Assembly: GCA_023375785.1 (NCBI GenBank)
Contig: SZWC01001551.1
Coordinates: 58,124-100,929 of the forward strand
Length of the DNA: 42,806 nt
From: Penium margaritaceum
Lineage: Eukaryota > Streptophyta > Zygnematophyceae > Desmidiales > Peniaceae
Direction of reading: 5' to 3'
Under the pieces are notes generated by a model. The model was given only the letters and a program-made list of their open reading frames with translations, searched no databases and had not been told where the DNA came from. Shown here piece after piece: positions 20,933 through 31,152 of the stretch (positions are counted from its first letter, which is position 1; every line of letters begins with the position of its first letter). The position numbers and the translations under genes are program-made.

Positions 20933-21910
20933 CTACAGTCTATATGCCTTGTCTGCGATATCGTATCCGACCATTACACACCTACAAGCACATGCATCCA
21001 GCTTGCCACTTCCTTCTCCTGCTTGGACCTTTGCCCAGGCAGTACAGCCAAAGACCTTCAAGTGTGAGGTATCTTGCCACTTCCCTGACCAAGCTTCCTG
21101 TAGCGTCCTGAGTTGCTTCTCTTGCTGCTTCTTATCACGCCAACCAGGCGCGGCTGGGGGAGTGAGATTCACAAGGTAGCAAGCAGTTCTTGTAGTTTCA
21201 GTCCAGAAGCAAGATGGGAGTTTGGCATCGTAGAGCATGTTTCATGTCATGCCGAGGATAGTCTGGTTCATCCGCTCGGCAATGCCATTACTCAAGGAGG
21301 TATAAGGCGTGGTGGTCTGGTGGTTGATGTCGTGTTGGCTCAACGAGCCTTTGTACGCCTCGTACTCACCACCGTTGTTGGTGTGCAGTGCCTTGACCTT
21401 GTTGTTTGTCTGCCGCTCTACCATCGCGACAAACTCTTGTAGATTCTCCTTGACCTCTCCCTTTGTCTTGAGGAAGTAGATCCACATCTTGCAACTGTGG
21501 TCATAGATGAAGGTCAAGAAATACTTGCTGCCTCCGTTCGAAGGAGTGCGGAATGGTCCACACGCATCAGACTGCATCAGGTCCAAGATTGCTCCCGCAC
21601 ATTGTCCATAACGCTCAAAGGGCTTTCTCTTTGCCTTGCCTTGGAGGCATGACTCACACAACTTCTTGCACTTTCCCTCATCCTTGGCTTTGCATCCCTC
21701 CATCCCATGAACCATTTTGTGCTGCTTTATAGCTTGTAGTGTGCTGTCGGTCACATGGCCAAACCGCCTGTGCCAAACCTCTGCATCTTTATTGGTGGAG
21801 TTGGCCGCCATGGTGACGGCTTGTGGCGCAATATCAGGCTTTGGAGACTTAGGCTCTTCAATCGCCGCATATCTCTCATTTGTAGTTTCAGGGGGTTTGG
21901 TCTGCAACAC
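20933..21910 (-). pseudogene. pol: Element E pre-integrase and integrase
   Basis: The frame 21910-21242 holds the HHCC zinc region (WHRRFGHVTDSTLQAIKQ ... CKKLCESCLQGK) and the core: QSDACGPFRTPSNGG (first Asp kept), HTNNGGEYEAYKG (second catalytic Asp is Asn), NGIAERMNQTILGMT (Glu kept). It ends in TGA at about 21241, where element C has CGA. The frame continues at 21238-20933 (MLYDAKLPSCFWTETTRTAC, HLKVFGCTAWAKVQAGEGSG) to a TAG that replaces the Trp of C. Confidence 0.9.
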
Positions 21911-22373
21911 GTAGAGCCCATCAACTCTTCGGATCTATGCGGCAAGACTCTCCTTAGGATAGGAGAACTTGATGTCCTTGTTTTTGATAATCAGGACCTC
22001 CTCCCATGTGAAGACGACCGTCATGATGGGTCCGTGATTTTGGACACTAAGAAGAGGTTTGCCGCAAAAGACGGCATGTAGACGACGTTATCTAGCTTCA
22101 AGTCTGTTTCAGCATCGTTCACGTTGATGCTGATCAACATATCTCTCTCACCTTGTGCATGGACAAGGCTGCCGTTGGCACACCTGAAACGACGTTCAGT
22201 GTCCCCAATGGAGATGAACCCATCCTTCTCCCTTGAAAAGTGGTGGTTCGTGCCTGAGTCGAGCCCATAGGCTCGCTTGAGCAGTGTCGCTCCCTTGGTT
22301 GCCAGCAAGCTCTCAGCCATCATATTTGTCAACTCCTTCTTACCCTTTCCTTTGTCCTCATATCTAGCACCAT
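21911..22373 (-). pseudogene. pol: Element E protease region
   Basis: Text from 22373 down reads MMAESLLATKGATLLKRAYG, then LDSGTNHHFSREKDGFISIG (DSG active site), RRFRCANGSLVHAQGERDML, then KLDNVVYMPSFAANLFLVSK to 22021. The frame then shifts, and RRVDGLYVLQTKPPE at about 21935-21895 leads into the pre-integrase. A TAG at about 21937 sits at a Gln of element C. Confidence 0.87.
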
Positions 22374-22826
22374 GTTCTCCGTCTTCGTTCTTGGGAGTCC
22401 TGCACTCCCGTGCCCAATGCCCAGGCTTGCCACAGTTATGGCACTTCCCAGGATGCTTTGAACTCTTTCTACCACCACCATTGCCTTTTTCCTCCACCGC
22501 CACCGCTTACGCTACTGCTCTGACCAGAAGAGGAATTGTTGCTAGACCACCGTACTGTGCACCATAGGCTGAAATGTTTACCTCACTACCACTGCGACGN
22601 GTTCTCCGTCTTCGTTCTTGGGAGTCCTGCACTCCCGTGCCCAATGCCCAGGCTTGCCACAGTTATGGCACTTCCCAGGATGCTTTGAACTCTTTCTACC
22701 ACCACCATTGCCTTTTTCCTCCACCGCCACCGCTTACGCTACTGCTCTGACCAGAAGAGGAATTGTTGCTAGACCACCGTACTGTGCACCATAGGCTGAA
22801 ATGTTTACCTCACTACCACTGCGACG
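22374..22826. repeat. Exact ~226-bp direct duplication flanking a single N (likely assembly join)
   Basis: Bases 22374-22599 are repeated as 22601-22826 with the N at 22600 between them and a constant offset of 227. The unit covers the gag zinc knuckle, so the window shows two knuckles in element E where relatives have one. As at 3112, this is best explained by an unmerged contig overlap. Confidence 0.85.
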
Positions 22827-23407
22827 CATGGCCTCATTGTGTACGTATTCGGACACTGTCTCATACGTCAAATCCGCCTCCTTCCAACCGCCAAAGACGA
22901 TAATCAGAGGACCCCAGCTTTCAAGTAGCGCCATGAGGAGGATCATGGCCTCCATGTTGGTGTCGATTTCCCAGTTCATTTGGGTCACTTGCTGTAGCAG
23001 TCCTTCAAACTGCAACAAGAAGTCCGGAAATCGACTCCCTCGCTCACCCTCATCAAAATCAGCTTTTGAAAGATGAAGAGGAGATTAGCGAGAGCCATTT
23101 ATTGGTGTGTACTTGCAAACTTCTCATAAGCCTTTGATGCATGTGTGATACCTTGGAGGTGGACATGCTGTGACTCATGCACTGAAGGCACAAGAATCAC
23201 AAGAGCCATATCATTTTTGACATTCCACGCTTCATATCCAGGATCTGTTTCTAGAGGTTCAACCTCTTCTCCAAGGAACATCTTCAAGTAGCCACGTACC
23301 CTCATGACAATCTCCAATTGCCATCTTTACAATGGAAAACCAAACCCTGTGAACTTTGACATCCCACCATTGACGTGCTCGAGAGTTAGCGTCGTGGAAG
23401 TAGTCAT
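22827..23407 (-). pseudogene. gag: Element E gag, N-terminal and UBN2 part
   Basis: The ATG ending at 23407 starts MTTSTTLTLEHVNGGMSKFT, aligned with element C. Then GFGFP, a TAA in place of the conserved Trp codon, RWQLEIVMRVRGYLKMFLGE, EPLETDPGYEAWNVKNDMAL, HASKAYEKFASTHQ, a TAA near 23102 (Ser in C), SIPDFLLQFEGLLQQVTQMN and DTNMEAMILLMALLESWGPL. The knuckle CHNCGKPGHWAREC follows in the duplicated block (22374-22826). Gag would form the virus-like particle. Confidence 0.87.
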
Positions 23408-23760
23408 ACTGCTTCTCTGCTTCTCTACTTTGTTGAGGCTAATGTAGGCTGATGTAGGCTGTTGTCTTCTAGGTTTTAGAAGGTGCAAATTCGTTGCTTA
23501 CCCCTTAGCCATTCATTACCTGCAAACAAAAAGAACACACACTAGCGAACCCAGGATCGTGCCTCCAAGGGCAGAGCTTATCTTGGTTAGGGCCCAAGGG
23601 TCGTACCTCCAAGGGCAGAGCTTATCCTTGGCCCTTGTTTGCTAAGTGCCAGCACCCGCAGTTGGAGCTGATGGAGCAGATGGAGCAGATGGAGCTGATG
23701 CGCGCTGCAAGATAGAGAGGACGAGAGAGTACGCAGAAGCGTGCCTTATAACTAGTCAGT
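23408..23760 (-). other. Element E 5' leader with tandem hairpins
   Basis: Hairpins at 23565-23586 and 23609-23631 (CCAAGGGCA / TATCCTTGG-type arms, loop GAGCT) and a run of GATGGAGCA/T 9-mers (23665-23702) lie between PBS and gag. All are shared with elements C and F. Confidence 0.7.
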
Positions 23761-23775
23761 GTGGGCCCATAACCC
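23761..23775 (-). other. Element E primer-binding site, internal (anticodon-arm) tRNA-iMet
   Basis: The minus strand reads GGGTTATGGGCCCAC two bases inside the 5' LTR. The complement, GTGGGCCCATAACCC, equals the anticodon stem-loop of plant initiator tRNA-Met as I know it, not its 3' end. This is the arrangement of Drosophila copia and yeast Ty5, which prime from a half-tRNA. Confidence 0.82.
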
Positions 23776-23777
23776 TT

Positions 23778-24541
23778 TGTTAATTTGCCTGAGGCGACTG
23801 TCTAGAAAACAGGTTCCGACAAAATGGTTCCCGCCGACCGATCTTGGTATTGCAACCAAGAGATGATATCACCCTCATAGCAAAGGTTCCATACTGAGTT
23901 CATAGTAATCACTTCGTTGCACTGTGTCTTTAGTACCTGGTCACTTTCGCACGAGGAGCTAACTCATGGGCTTAGACTAACTGATGCTTCTTTAGTGTCT
24001 GCCTCTGGTGGACAACTCTGTGAGGAGTCTCAAAGGTAAGAACTGTACTGAATGAGAGGCAAATGACAGGTTCTTACAGTCCTAGAGCGAGCCTCTAGCC
24101 TAGGCGGTAGTCGCTCTTTGGATGAGCCACTTTGGGGGCAATCTGGATTGCGTCATCCCTCTTGCCTACATGGTGCTCCCTGTGATTGCCAAGTGGCGCC
24201 TGCCACCAGGAAGGACTTTGGAATATTGTAAGATGTCTCTTAGAACCTTCTTGTCCCCTTTTGGTCATGAAGAGAATTAGTCACTGGGCTGGGATTTGAC
24301 CCATTGACCTCTCACTCCACAGACTAACTCTGGAAAGTCTAAGCCACAAGTAATTGTCCTAGGTAGTGTTTGTTGGCTATACTATCCACTTTAGACCAAA
24401 GGGACTTGCTCCACAGGAGCAGTGCATGCCTTGTCTATCTGGCCAGACTTAAAGGACTTACTCCAAAGGAACAGTTCATGCCTAGTCCGTCCTGTGCCTG
24501 TCCAAATGTCAACGATGGACAAGGAGCATATCACGTCAACA
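23778..24541 (-). repeat. Element E 5' LTR (764 bp)
   Basis: It begins TGTTAATTTGCC at 23778 and ends GTCAACA at 24541, homologous to 18101-18856. The U5 hairpin is TCTTGGT / ACCAAGA (23842-23861), a perfect 7-bp stem. TTGTG (24542-24546) then begins the right target-site copy. Confidence 0.9.
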
Positions 24542-24980
24542 TTGTGGTCACTGTACAACGCCTTGATTTTCTTACAAGTCTGATTCTCCACCATTACCTT
24601 GAACTCCTCAAACCTGTCAAAGCACTGGTCCTTGGAAGGAAAGAAGTGCATAGCAATATAGCAGCTGAAATCATGAATGAAGGTCAGAAAATGGTTAGAC
24701 ACTCCAAAGCTCTGGGTCTGTATCGCCCCACACAAGTCTGTATGGAACAGCTCCAGCACCTCATCTGCACCTTCTCCTGCTCACGAGAACGCCTCATGAT
24801 GCGGCTTCTCCTCGAAACAGTCAATGTATAGCTACTACTCAAAGTTGGAGATAGTGGACAAGTCACGCATTATCTGCTTTCCTTGAAGTTGCTACCAGGC
24901 GTGCATGCTGATATGCTTGTAGCGCGTATGCCAGATCTCACCATCCGTTGCGTGCAGCACTGCTGCAAAACTCTGCTCAT
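24542..24980 (-). pseudogene. pol: Element D integrase, N-terminal part (right of the E insertion)
   Basis: The frame 24759-24548 encodes the integrase core start: LELFHTDLCGAIQTQSFG (first catalytic Asp kept), TFIHDFSCYIAMHFFPSKDQ, FKVMVENQTCKKIKALYSDH, cut at the catalytic second Asp by E. The pre-integrase zinc region (IWHTRYKHISM...) lies at 24940-24760 and is split by frameshifts. Confidence 0.82.
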
Positions 24981-25440
24981 GCGAGATCATACTTACTCCC
25001 TGTAGGCGGTACATGTCGTCCTCCTTCACCGACCTGGCCAACTCCTCTCCAGTGTCCTTATAGAGGATGTAGCCATGGTGATTGTCGAAGACAATGCACA
25101 GTCCTGTATTGATGTGAGAGGAGACTAAGAGGAGGGTAAATGTTGCTTCAGGTACATACAGCACGCCATGGAATATTGCTACTTCAATACCACGCGGGAT
25201 CTCTGAACACATTTCCCTAATTCCCTCAGCATATATCACGTGATCATCACCCACAGCAATAGGGCGAGGTGGAATTGACAGCAACTGCAAGAACGACTCC
25301 TTGTGGTACGTCAAACTTTTGGTGTATCCTGAGTCCTTGTATCATGCCAAATCTACCTTTTCTACCTGCAATATGTCAGATTGTGCCATGATGAGACAGT
25401 TGTATACCTCTTTGGCTACATTCATGTTGGAAAAGTGGCA
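24981..25440 (-). pseudogene. pol: Element D protease region
   Basis: Frame 25314-24892: MTYHKESFLQLLSIPPRPIA, DDHVIYAEGI, VLYVPEATFTLLLVSSHINT, YKDTGEELARSVKEDDMYRL. The DSG motif just upstream (25345-25325, YKDSGYTKSL by alignment with A) lies behind a stop. This is the standard family 1 protease to pre-integrase segment. Confidence 0.82.
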
Positions 25441-25760
25441 CACTCTAGCCTGGTTCTGCTACTGTTGCTGCTGACACTACTTTGACTGCTCCTGACATTG
25501 TTTTTACTGCTGTTGCTGCTCAATCTTCTCATCCTTTTATAACTTGAAATACTCTTTCTTGTAGTGTCCCTCTTTTTGGCAGTATTGGCACATGCCTTCC
25601 TTCTTGCCTCTTTGCTGTCCACATTGCTATTGCTGCTGTTGGTTACGTGTACTCATAACCACAAAATCTTCTTCACCACTGCTTTGTCCATTGCACTTTG
25701 CTACATTGCAACGCAGCCCCTTTTGTACCAGGTGTGTACAGATGAAATCAAGGTCAAGAG
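25441..25760 (-). pseudogene. gag: Element D gag, C-terminal part (left of the F insertion)
   Basis: Gln-rich tail and zinc-knuckle region on the minus strand; the knuckle (25598-25550) reads CQYCQKEGHYKKEY, with the last Cys lost. TAG codons occur where related copies have CAG. The text ends at 25760 in the UBN2 core, and gag resumes at 31638 with the next bases of the consensus, after element F and the AAGAG target duplication. Confidence 0.82.
25756..25760. other. Target-site duplication of element F, left copy (AAGAG)
   Basis: AAGAG at 25756-25760 is repeated exactly at 31633-31637, immediately outside both F LTRs. Element B, uninterrupted here, reads GGTCGAGAGTGGGCTGGC across the site. 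Confidence 0.92.
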
Positions 25761-26475
25761 TGTCAACCGGCCTGAGGCGAACGGCACTTGCCGTCCGCTC
25801 CTAGCTTTAGTGGCTACCACAGGGCCGACACAATAGCACGTGCCTTCCGCTCCTAGCTTTTCAGCTAGGAGAAGATATCACCCTCAGGATCACGGTTCCA
25901 CACTGAGCAGTTCCTAGGCAATCACTTGCTAGCGACTGTGTCCACTTAACACTTGGTCACTTTCGCGCGAGGTGCTAGTCAAAGACTAACTCCTAGGGCT
26001 TAGACCAACCAGTGTCTTCTTTATCCTGTTCCTCAGTTGGACAACTCTGTTAGGAGCATCTAAGGCCAGATTGTGTAATTAGAATGAGGAACAAGCCTGG
26101 TACATATAGTCATAGGCCTGGCTTCTAAGGTGTGTGGGTAGGGGCACTTTTGGGGTAGTCACTCCACACGACCTCACCAGTCCGCCAATTGGGGCATCCA
26201 CTGACCGCCAAGTGGCACACTCTCCTCATGCATGGAGAAATGTCTAAGAAATTTCCCCTGTACTGGGAAGGTAAAAAACCTTCCACGCACATCAAGACTT
26301 GATCGCAGGACCTGTTGTTCCTAAGTCCAACATGCTCTCTGTTGTACTACGCTTCTGGTGTCTCGCTTGGACTTGCACCACGAACAAGGTTAGGAGGACT
26401 CCCTCCAAGGGAGCAGTGCATGCCCAACCTGTCCATCAAGCCATAGAACTGGCCATGGGGCATAGAAGAACATCA
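25761..26475 (-). repeat. Element F 3' LTR (715 bp)
   Basis: It starts TGTCAACCGG at 25761 and ends GAACATCA at 26475. A perfect 9-bp hairpin (CTCCTAGCT / AGCTAGGAG, loop TTTC) lies at 25850-25871, in the position of the E hairpin. The polypurine tract in reverse (ATCTCTCCCTTGCAC) follows at 26476. Confidence 0.9.
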
Positions 26476-27177
26476 ATCTCTCCCTTGCACCTTAGGCCAC
26501 CTGCTGTGGTAGTTTTCTTTGGCACAAGCCTGTAGCTCTAGGTAGTGTTTGTGCACGTCAACTTTCTTGGTCTTTAGTTCTCATCTCTTACATTCACTAT
26601 GCCGACTCCTCGAGCACTTGAAACATGCAAGTCGCTGTCTAGCGGCTTTGTAAAGAAGTCCGTAAGCATTTTCTTGGTTGGGAAGTGCTCCAGTTCCACG
26701 ACACCCTTGGCAACAAGGTCACGTGAGTAGTGGTACCGAATATCAATGTGCTTTGTACGCCAAAGATCATGTCGTCCTCTGCCATAGCGATGGCACTTTG
26801 GTGATCGATGCGGATGACTGTTACTTCCTATTGTGGTGCCTTGATCTCATCAAGCAAACTACGAAGCCACTGTGCTTCCTTGCACACTTCAGAGAGTGCA
26901 ATGTACTCTGCCTGAGAAGTAGAAAGCGAGACGCATTCTTGCTTCCTGCTTGCCCACGAGACCGCACCACTTTTGAGAAGACAGACAAACTCTGAGGTAG
27001 ACTTCCTGTCATCAATCCGTCCTCCCCAGTCTGCGTCACTGTAGCATGTCATTCACACCAAGTCCAATCCTTCTAGACCTCCAAACCGTAGTCCGACGTG
27101 CCGAGTCTTTTTTAGGTAGCGAAAAATTTGCTTAACAACTTGCCAATATTCTGGCCCAGGGTTGGCCACAAACCTGC
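26476..27177 (-). pseudogene. pol: Element F RNase H and pol C-terminus
   Basis: Frame 27052-26828: CYSDADWGGRIDDRKSTSEF, VSWASRKQECVSLSTSQAEY, WLRSLLDEIKAPQ, an RNase H with SDADW (first Asp site kept) and SQAEY in place of AEAEY. Downstream, 26820-26600 has decayed blocks for the C-terminus (RHINIRYHYSRDLVAKG-like and LEHFPTKKMLTDFFTKPL-like). 26476-26590 is the 3' untranslated part with the polypurine tract. Confidence 0.84.
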
Positions 27178-28161
27178 TCATCTAACCCATCGCATAACAA
27201 TGTCAGGTCGCGTTCCCACCATCGCGTACATGCGGCTCCCAAGGGCGGACTGGTATGGAATGGTTTGCATCTCCTGCCGGTCTACACCGTTGCTTGGTGA
27301 CATGGAGGAGAAGAGCTTGCAGTCAGAGGGCATGGGGGTGCTGACTGGTTTGCAGTCCTCCATATTGTAGTACTTCAAGACGTCCATGATGTACTTGGTC
27401 TGGTTGAGCTCGATGGTGCCTGCTTTGCGGTTGCGGTGAACAGCAATCCCGAGGGGGTACTCGAGAGGTCCCATGTCCTTCATCTTAAACCTGCTGGCCA
27501 GATTTTTCTTGATATCTGTAAGGGACTCCTTCGAGGAAGAACACATGATGAGATTGTCCACGTACAATGTCACGAGTAGCAAGTCAAGTTCGTCCTCCCG
27601 CACATAGACGCTGGAGTCATTTCTGCTATGTGCAAAGGATATCTCAGCCATGAAGCTATCCATCTCCTTTTACCAGATCCGTGGGGCCTGTTTCAGCCCG
27701 TACAACGCCTTCACCAGCTTGTACACCTTACCCTTGGGTGCTTTGACACCTTCCGACACCTCCATTAGCACCTCCTTGTCGACCTTCCCATACAGAAAAT
27801 CTGTCTTCACATCCATCTGGTAGATCTCAAGGTCTTTGGCGGCAGCGACGGCAAGCAGGGACCTGATTGAGGCAAACGTGACAACCGGTGCGAAGGTCTC
27901 ATCGTACTCAGACCCTGCGCGCTATGAGAATCCTTTCGCCACGACCCTTGCCTTGTACTTGTCGATGCTATCATCTTGCTTTTGCTTCAACCTGAGCACC
28001 CACTTTGAGCCCACCACGTGAGCGTTAGCGGGTCCGTCCACCAGCACCCATGTGCCATTTTCTTCGATAGACACGAGCTCGCTATCCACCGCCTCCTTCC
28101 ACTTGGCCGCATCGGGCCTTGCCAGCGCCTCAGCCACAGTGAGCGGCTCTCCCTGAGCCAA
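27178..28161 (-). pseudogene. pol: Element F reverse transcriptase
   Basis: Frame 28161-27922: AKWKEAVDSELVSIEENGTW, GSKWVLRLKQKQDDSIDKYK, ARVVAKGFS, then TAG. By alignment with E, the TETFAPVVTFASIR, DVKTDFLYGKVDKEVL and VKALYGLKQAPRIW segments follow at 27915-27670. Frame 27663-27178: FAHSRNDSSVYVREDELDLL, LYVDNLIMCSS (YVDD altered to YVDN), MKDMGPLEYPLGIAVHRN, LNQTKYIMDVLKYYNMEDCK, SALGSRMYAMVGTRPDIV. Confidence 0.87.
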
Positions 28162-29480
28162 ACAGGACCAGCTCAGTCCAGTCTAGCTTCCGATGTCACC
28201 GTCGTACTTTGGAGTTTGTTTTCTTTGTCGTGTGCCGCGATATTGCATTACTGGTGGATCTTCGCAATGCTGTTGCTCCTGTGCTGCAGGCTGCCCTGAA
28301 GTTAAGTTTTATTCTTTTGAAGAGCCACTAGCCTCCGAGCTATTTTTAGAGGCCTCGCACGTCTCTGACTCTTTGTCGGAGCTCGCCGTTGTGTCAGCCT
28401 GCGCAGCCGCTCTTCCTGCCACACCACTATTCTTCACGGCCTGCTGTAGTGGCACCACTGGGCAGTTTTTGGGAGCTTGATCTCCTGACTCCAGCAGCAC
28501 CAACCACTCTCCCTGTTTTGGAGCTTACGTAGGATCAAGCATCTCTTCCTTGCCTGGTTTCCTTTCGTCAAAGGTTACGTCCCGGCTGATGATGAGTCTT
28601 TTTCCTGCCAGGCCCCACAGGCGGTAGGTATTGTGGGCCGTCTCATAGCCCACCATAACGCACTTTTGCGCTCTTGCATCCAGCTTGCCGGCACCCTCAC
28701 CCGCCTGGACCTTTGCCCATGCAGTGCAGCCAAATACTTTCAGGTGTGATGCGTCCGGCTTCTTCCCTGACCAAACTTCTTGTGGCGTCATCTGTTGCTT
28801 TCCCTTCTTCTTTCCGCGTCTTCCCAGAGCAGCCGCAGGAATCAGGTTGACGAGATAGCATGCCGTTCTTGTCGCTTCCGCCCAGAACTGCGGTGGAAGC
28901 TTTGCATCAAAGAGCATGCTACGTACCATGCCAAGGATGGTCTAATTCATCCGTTCGGCAATACCATTCCTCTGCGGCGTGTAAGGCATTGTGGGCTGGT
29001 GGCTGATCCCATGTTGCCTTAACCAGCCCTTGCATGCCTTGTACTCTCCACCGTTCTTGCTTCGCATTGCTTTGACTTTCTTTCCGGTCTACCGCTCTAC
29101 CATGGCGATAAACTCCTACAACTTTTCTCTGACCTCTCCCTTTGCTTTGAGGAAGAAGATCCACACCTTTCGGCTGTGGTCGTCTATGAAGGTACAAAAA
29201 TACTTTCTACCACCGTTTGACGCCGTGCGAAAGGGTCCGCACACGTCGGTGTGAATGAGGTTACGGGCTGATTCTGCACGGCGACCATTGCGCTCAAAGC
29301 GCGTTTGCTTGGTCTTGCCTTGGAGGCAAGGTTCACACAGGCTGCCACACCCGACCGCATCCTTCTTGCAACCATCCATGCCACGGACCAGCTATTGTTG
29401 CTGGATGACTTGGAGCGTGCTGTTTGCCACATGCCCAAGGCGTCTATGCCATTGATCAGCATCTTCATCTTTTGCGACAG
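28162..29480 (-). pseudogene. pol: Element F pre-integrase, integrase and linker
   Basis: The zinc region (WHRRLGHVANSTLQVIQQ ... CGSLCEPCLQGK) lies between 29460 and 29310, with a TAG near 29394. The core (29280-28940) has IHTDVCGPFRTASNGG (first Asp kept), TFIDDHSRKVWIFFLKAKGE, MRSKNGGEYKACKG (second catalytic Asp replaced by Lys) and NGIAERMN-stop-TILGM. TAG codons replace Gln at about 29118, 29092 and 28944. The C-terminal frame 28929-28525 (MLFDAKLPPQFWAEATRTAC, HLKVFGCTAWAKVQAGEGAG) is intact; 28503-28162 is the acidic linker. Confidence 0.87.
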
Positions 29481-29860
29481 AAGATACTTTTTCAGTTTTC
29501 GTTGGTGTGCTCTCCTGTGTGGGTGTCAAGACCACTACTTCCGCTGCGCCCGCATGGCCCTCGTTTTCCGAGGTCTTTGCTGACGTTGTCTGCAGTACGT
29601 AGAGTCTGTCAACTTGTGGAACCTGTGCTAGAGAAATTTGTGGGCGTAGAGGACCTTGATACTCCGATGTCTTTGTTTGCGCATCTGAACCGCCGATCGG
29701 TGGGACCAATGGAGACAAATCCAGCCTGGTCGTTGCTAGAGTGATGATCGATGCCGGAGTCAAGCCCAAAAGCTCCTAGCCTGAGCAGCGTCGCTCCTTT
29801 TTCTGGAGGCGTGCTCTGTGCCATCATGTTGGTAGCTTCTTTACCACTCTTTTTGATGCC
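29481..29860 (-). pseudogene. pol: Element F protease region
   Basis: Minus strand: MMAQSTPPEKGATLLRLGAF, GLDSGIDHHSSNDQAGFVSI (DSG at about 29760), GPTDRRFRCANKD, followed by a deletion relative to E (the LVHAQGERD...KLDNVVYMPSF segment is missing) and then SLAQVPQVDRLYVLQTTSAK. The internal deletion removes much of the protease fold. Confidence 0.8.
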
Positions 29861-30816
29861 TTTGTTCCCACTGTTTTTGCGGTCTTCCTTCTTTGACGAC
29901 CTGTACTCTCTTGTCCTGTGCCCAGGTTTGCTGTAGTTTCGGCAGTTATCCTGTCGCTTGGGAGCCTTGCCGTCGTTGTTGCCTCCGCCACCACCGCTTC
30001 CGCTGCCGCCTTTCTGACCAGAGGCTGACCGTTTGCTCCCGAGGCCAACGTAGCGTGCGGCATAGGCTGAAAAGTTAGCCTCACTTCCGCTGCGGCGCAT
30101 GGCCTCGTCTTGCACGTACTCGGATATGCCGTGTACGTCAGGTCGTCCTCGTTCCAGCCGCCCATGACAGTGATCGTCAGGTTCCAGCACTCCGGTGGCG
30201 CCATGGGGAGAATCATGGCTTGCATGTTCTCGTCAAGGTCTCAATTCATTTGGCGAGCCTCGCCAAGGAGTCCTTCAAACTCCTATAGGAAATCGGGGAT
30301 TGATTCGTCCTCATTCACCCGCATGCTGATCAGCCGTTGTAGGATGAATAATCTGTTCGCGAGGGAGGTGGATTGGTGCACGCGCTTGAGCTTGTTGTAA
30401 GCTTTGGAAGCCAGCGTGTACACGGCTATGATGGGAACATAATTATTAGCAATCGCATTGCCGAGGAATGACATGGCAATATCATTTCGATCCATCCATG
30501 CCTCATGCTCGGATGTGCCTTCCGCGGGAACCTGCTCCTCTCCCTTTAGTAGTTTGATGAAGCCGCGCACTTTCATCGCCAGCTCGAACTGCCATCTCCA
30601 AAGGGGGGAGTCAATCCCCTAAAAAATGGGGACTCCTCCCAAGGGTCCAAGACCTTGCGGCAGCGACGTAGCATTCACATTTGCTCCAATGGTCTGCCCT
30701 GTGGTAGCCATTGTTGAGTTTGAGGACTGCCCTGCGGCAGTCCCCACTCCTCCTGATGGGTCAATTATTTTTGTTGCCCTTATCTTCTTCCCATATCTCT
30801 GCTGCGTTGAGGCCAA
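29861..30816 (-). pseudogene. gag: Element F gag (UBN2-type) with CCHC-like knuckle
   Basis: The start is at 30816 (MASTQQRYGKKIRATKIIDP); an N-terminal extension of about 60 residues runs to VPIF and a TAG at about 30621-30619, then GIDSPLWRWQFELAMKVRGF and the UBN2 domain (30576-30283: HEAWMDRNDIAMSFLGNAIA, YTLASKAYNKLKRVHQSTSL, LISMRVNEDESIPDFL). A frameshifted Gly/Ser-rich tail (30190-29900) has a knuckle reading CRNYSKPGHRTREYR, with two of three Cys lost. The TAG after VPIF is also present in fragment J. Confidence 0.85.
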
Positions 30817-31152
30817 TGTAGGCTGATTTTAGCTGATGTCTGCTACTGGTTTTAGGATGCAGATCCGTTGCTTACCCCTCTAGCCGATGTTCACGTGCAG
30901 ACAGAGAAGATATCTACACCAACACACCTGGGATCTTGCCACCAAGGGCAGAGCTTGTCTTGGTTAGGACACAAGGATCGTACCTCCAAGGGCAGAGGTT
31001 GTCCTTGGTCCCTGTCTGCTGAGTGCAGACCAAGCCTTTGAAGTTGATGAAGCTGATGGAGCTGATGGAGCCGATGGAGCTGATGGAGCCGGTGTGTACA
31101 CCTGGAGAGAGCATACCAGAGTTGAGCAAAGCGTGCGATACAACTGGTCAGT
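30817..31152 (-). other. Element F 5' leader with tandem hairpins and 9-bp repeats
   Basis: Hairpins at 30942-30963 and 30986-31008 (CCAAGGGCA / TGTCCTTGG arms, loops GAGCT and GAGGT) are about 22 bases apart. (GATGGAGCT)n-like repeats lie at 31047-31091. The arrangement is the same as in elements C and E. Confidence 0.7.

Larger units (their letters stand above)
18101..24541 (-). mobile_element. Element E: complete-length Ty1/copia family 2, inserted in D integrase
   Basis: Minus-strand order: 5' LTR (24541-23778), half-tRNA PBS (23775-23761), leader with hairpins, gag, protease, integrase, RT, RNase H, polypurine tract, 3' LTR (18856-18101). It is 6441 bp here but 227 bp shorter if the N-flanked duplication at 22374-22826 is an artefact. 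By eye the two LTRs agree at roughly 85-90% over their first 250 bp, so the insertion is old. Stops and catalytic changes (integrase D to N, RT YVDD to YVDI) show it is defective. Confidence 0.92.

Noticed and set aside
24542..25760. A separate family 1 element to the right of E
   Set aside because: It joins exactly to 15926-18100 and 31638-33567 once E and F are removed, so it is part of element D.
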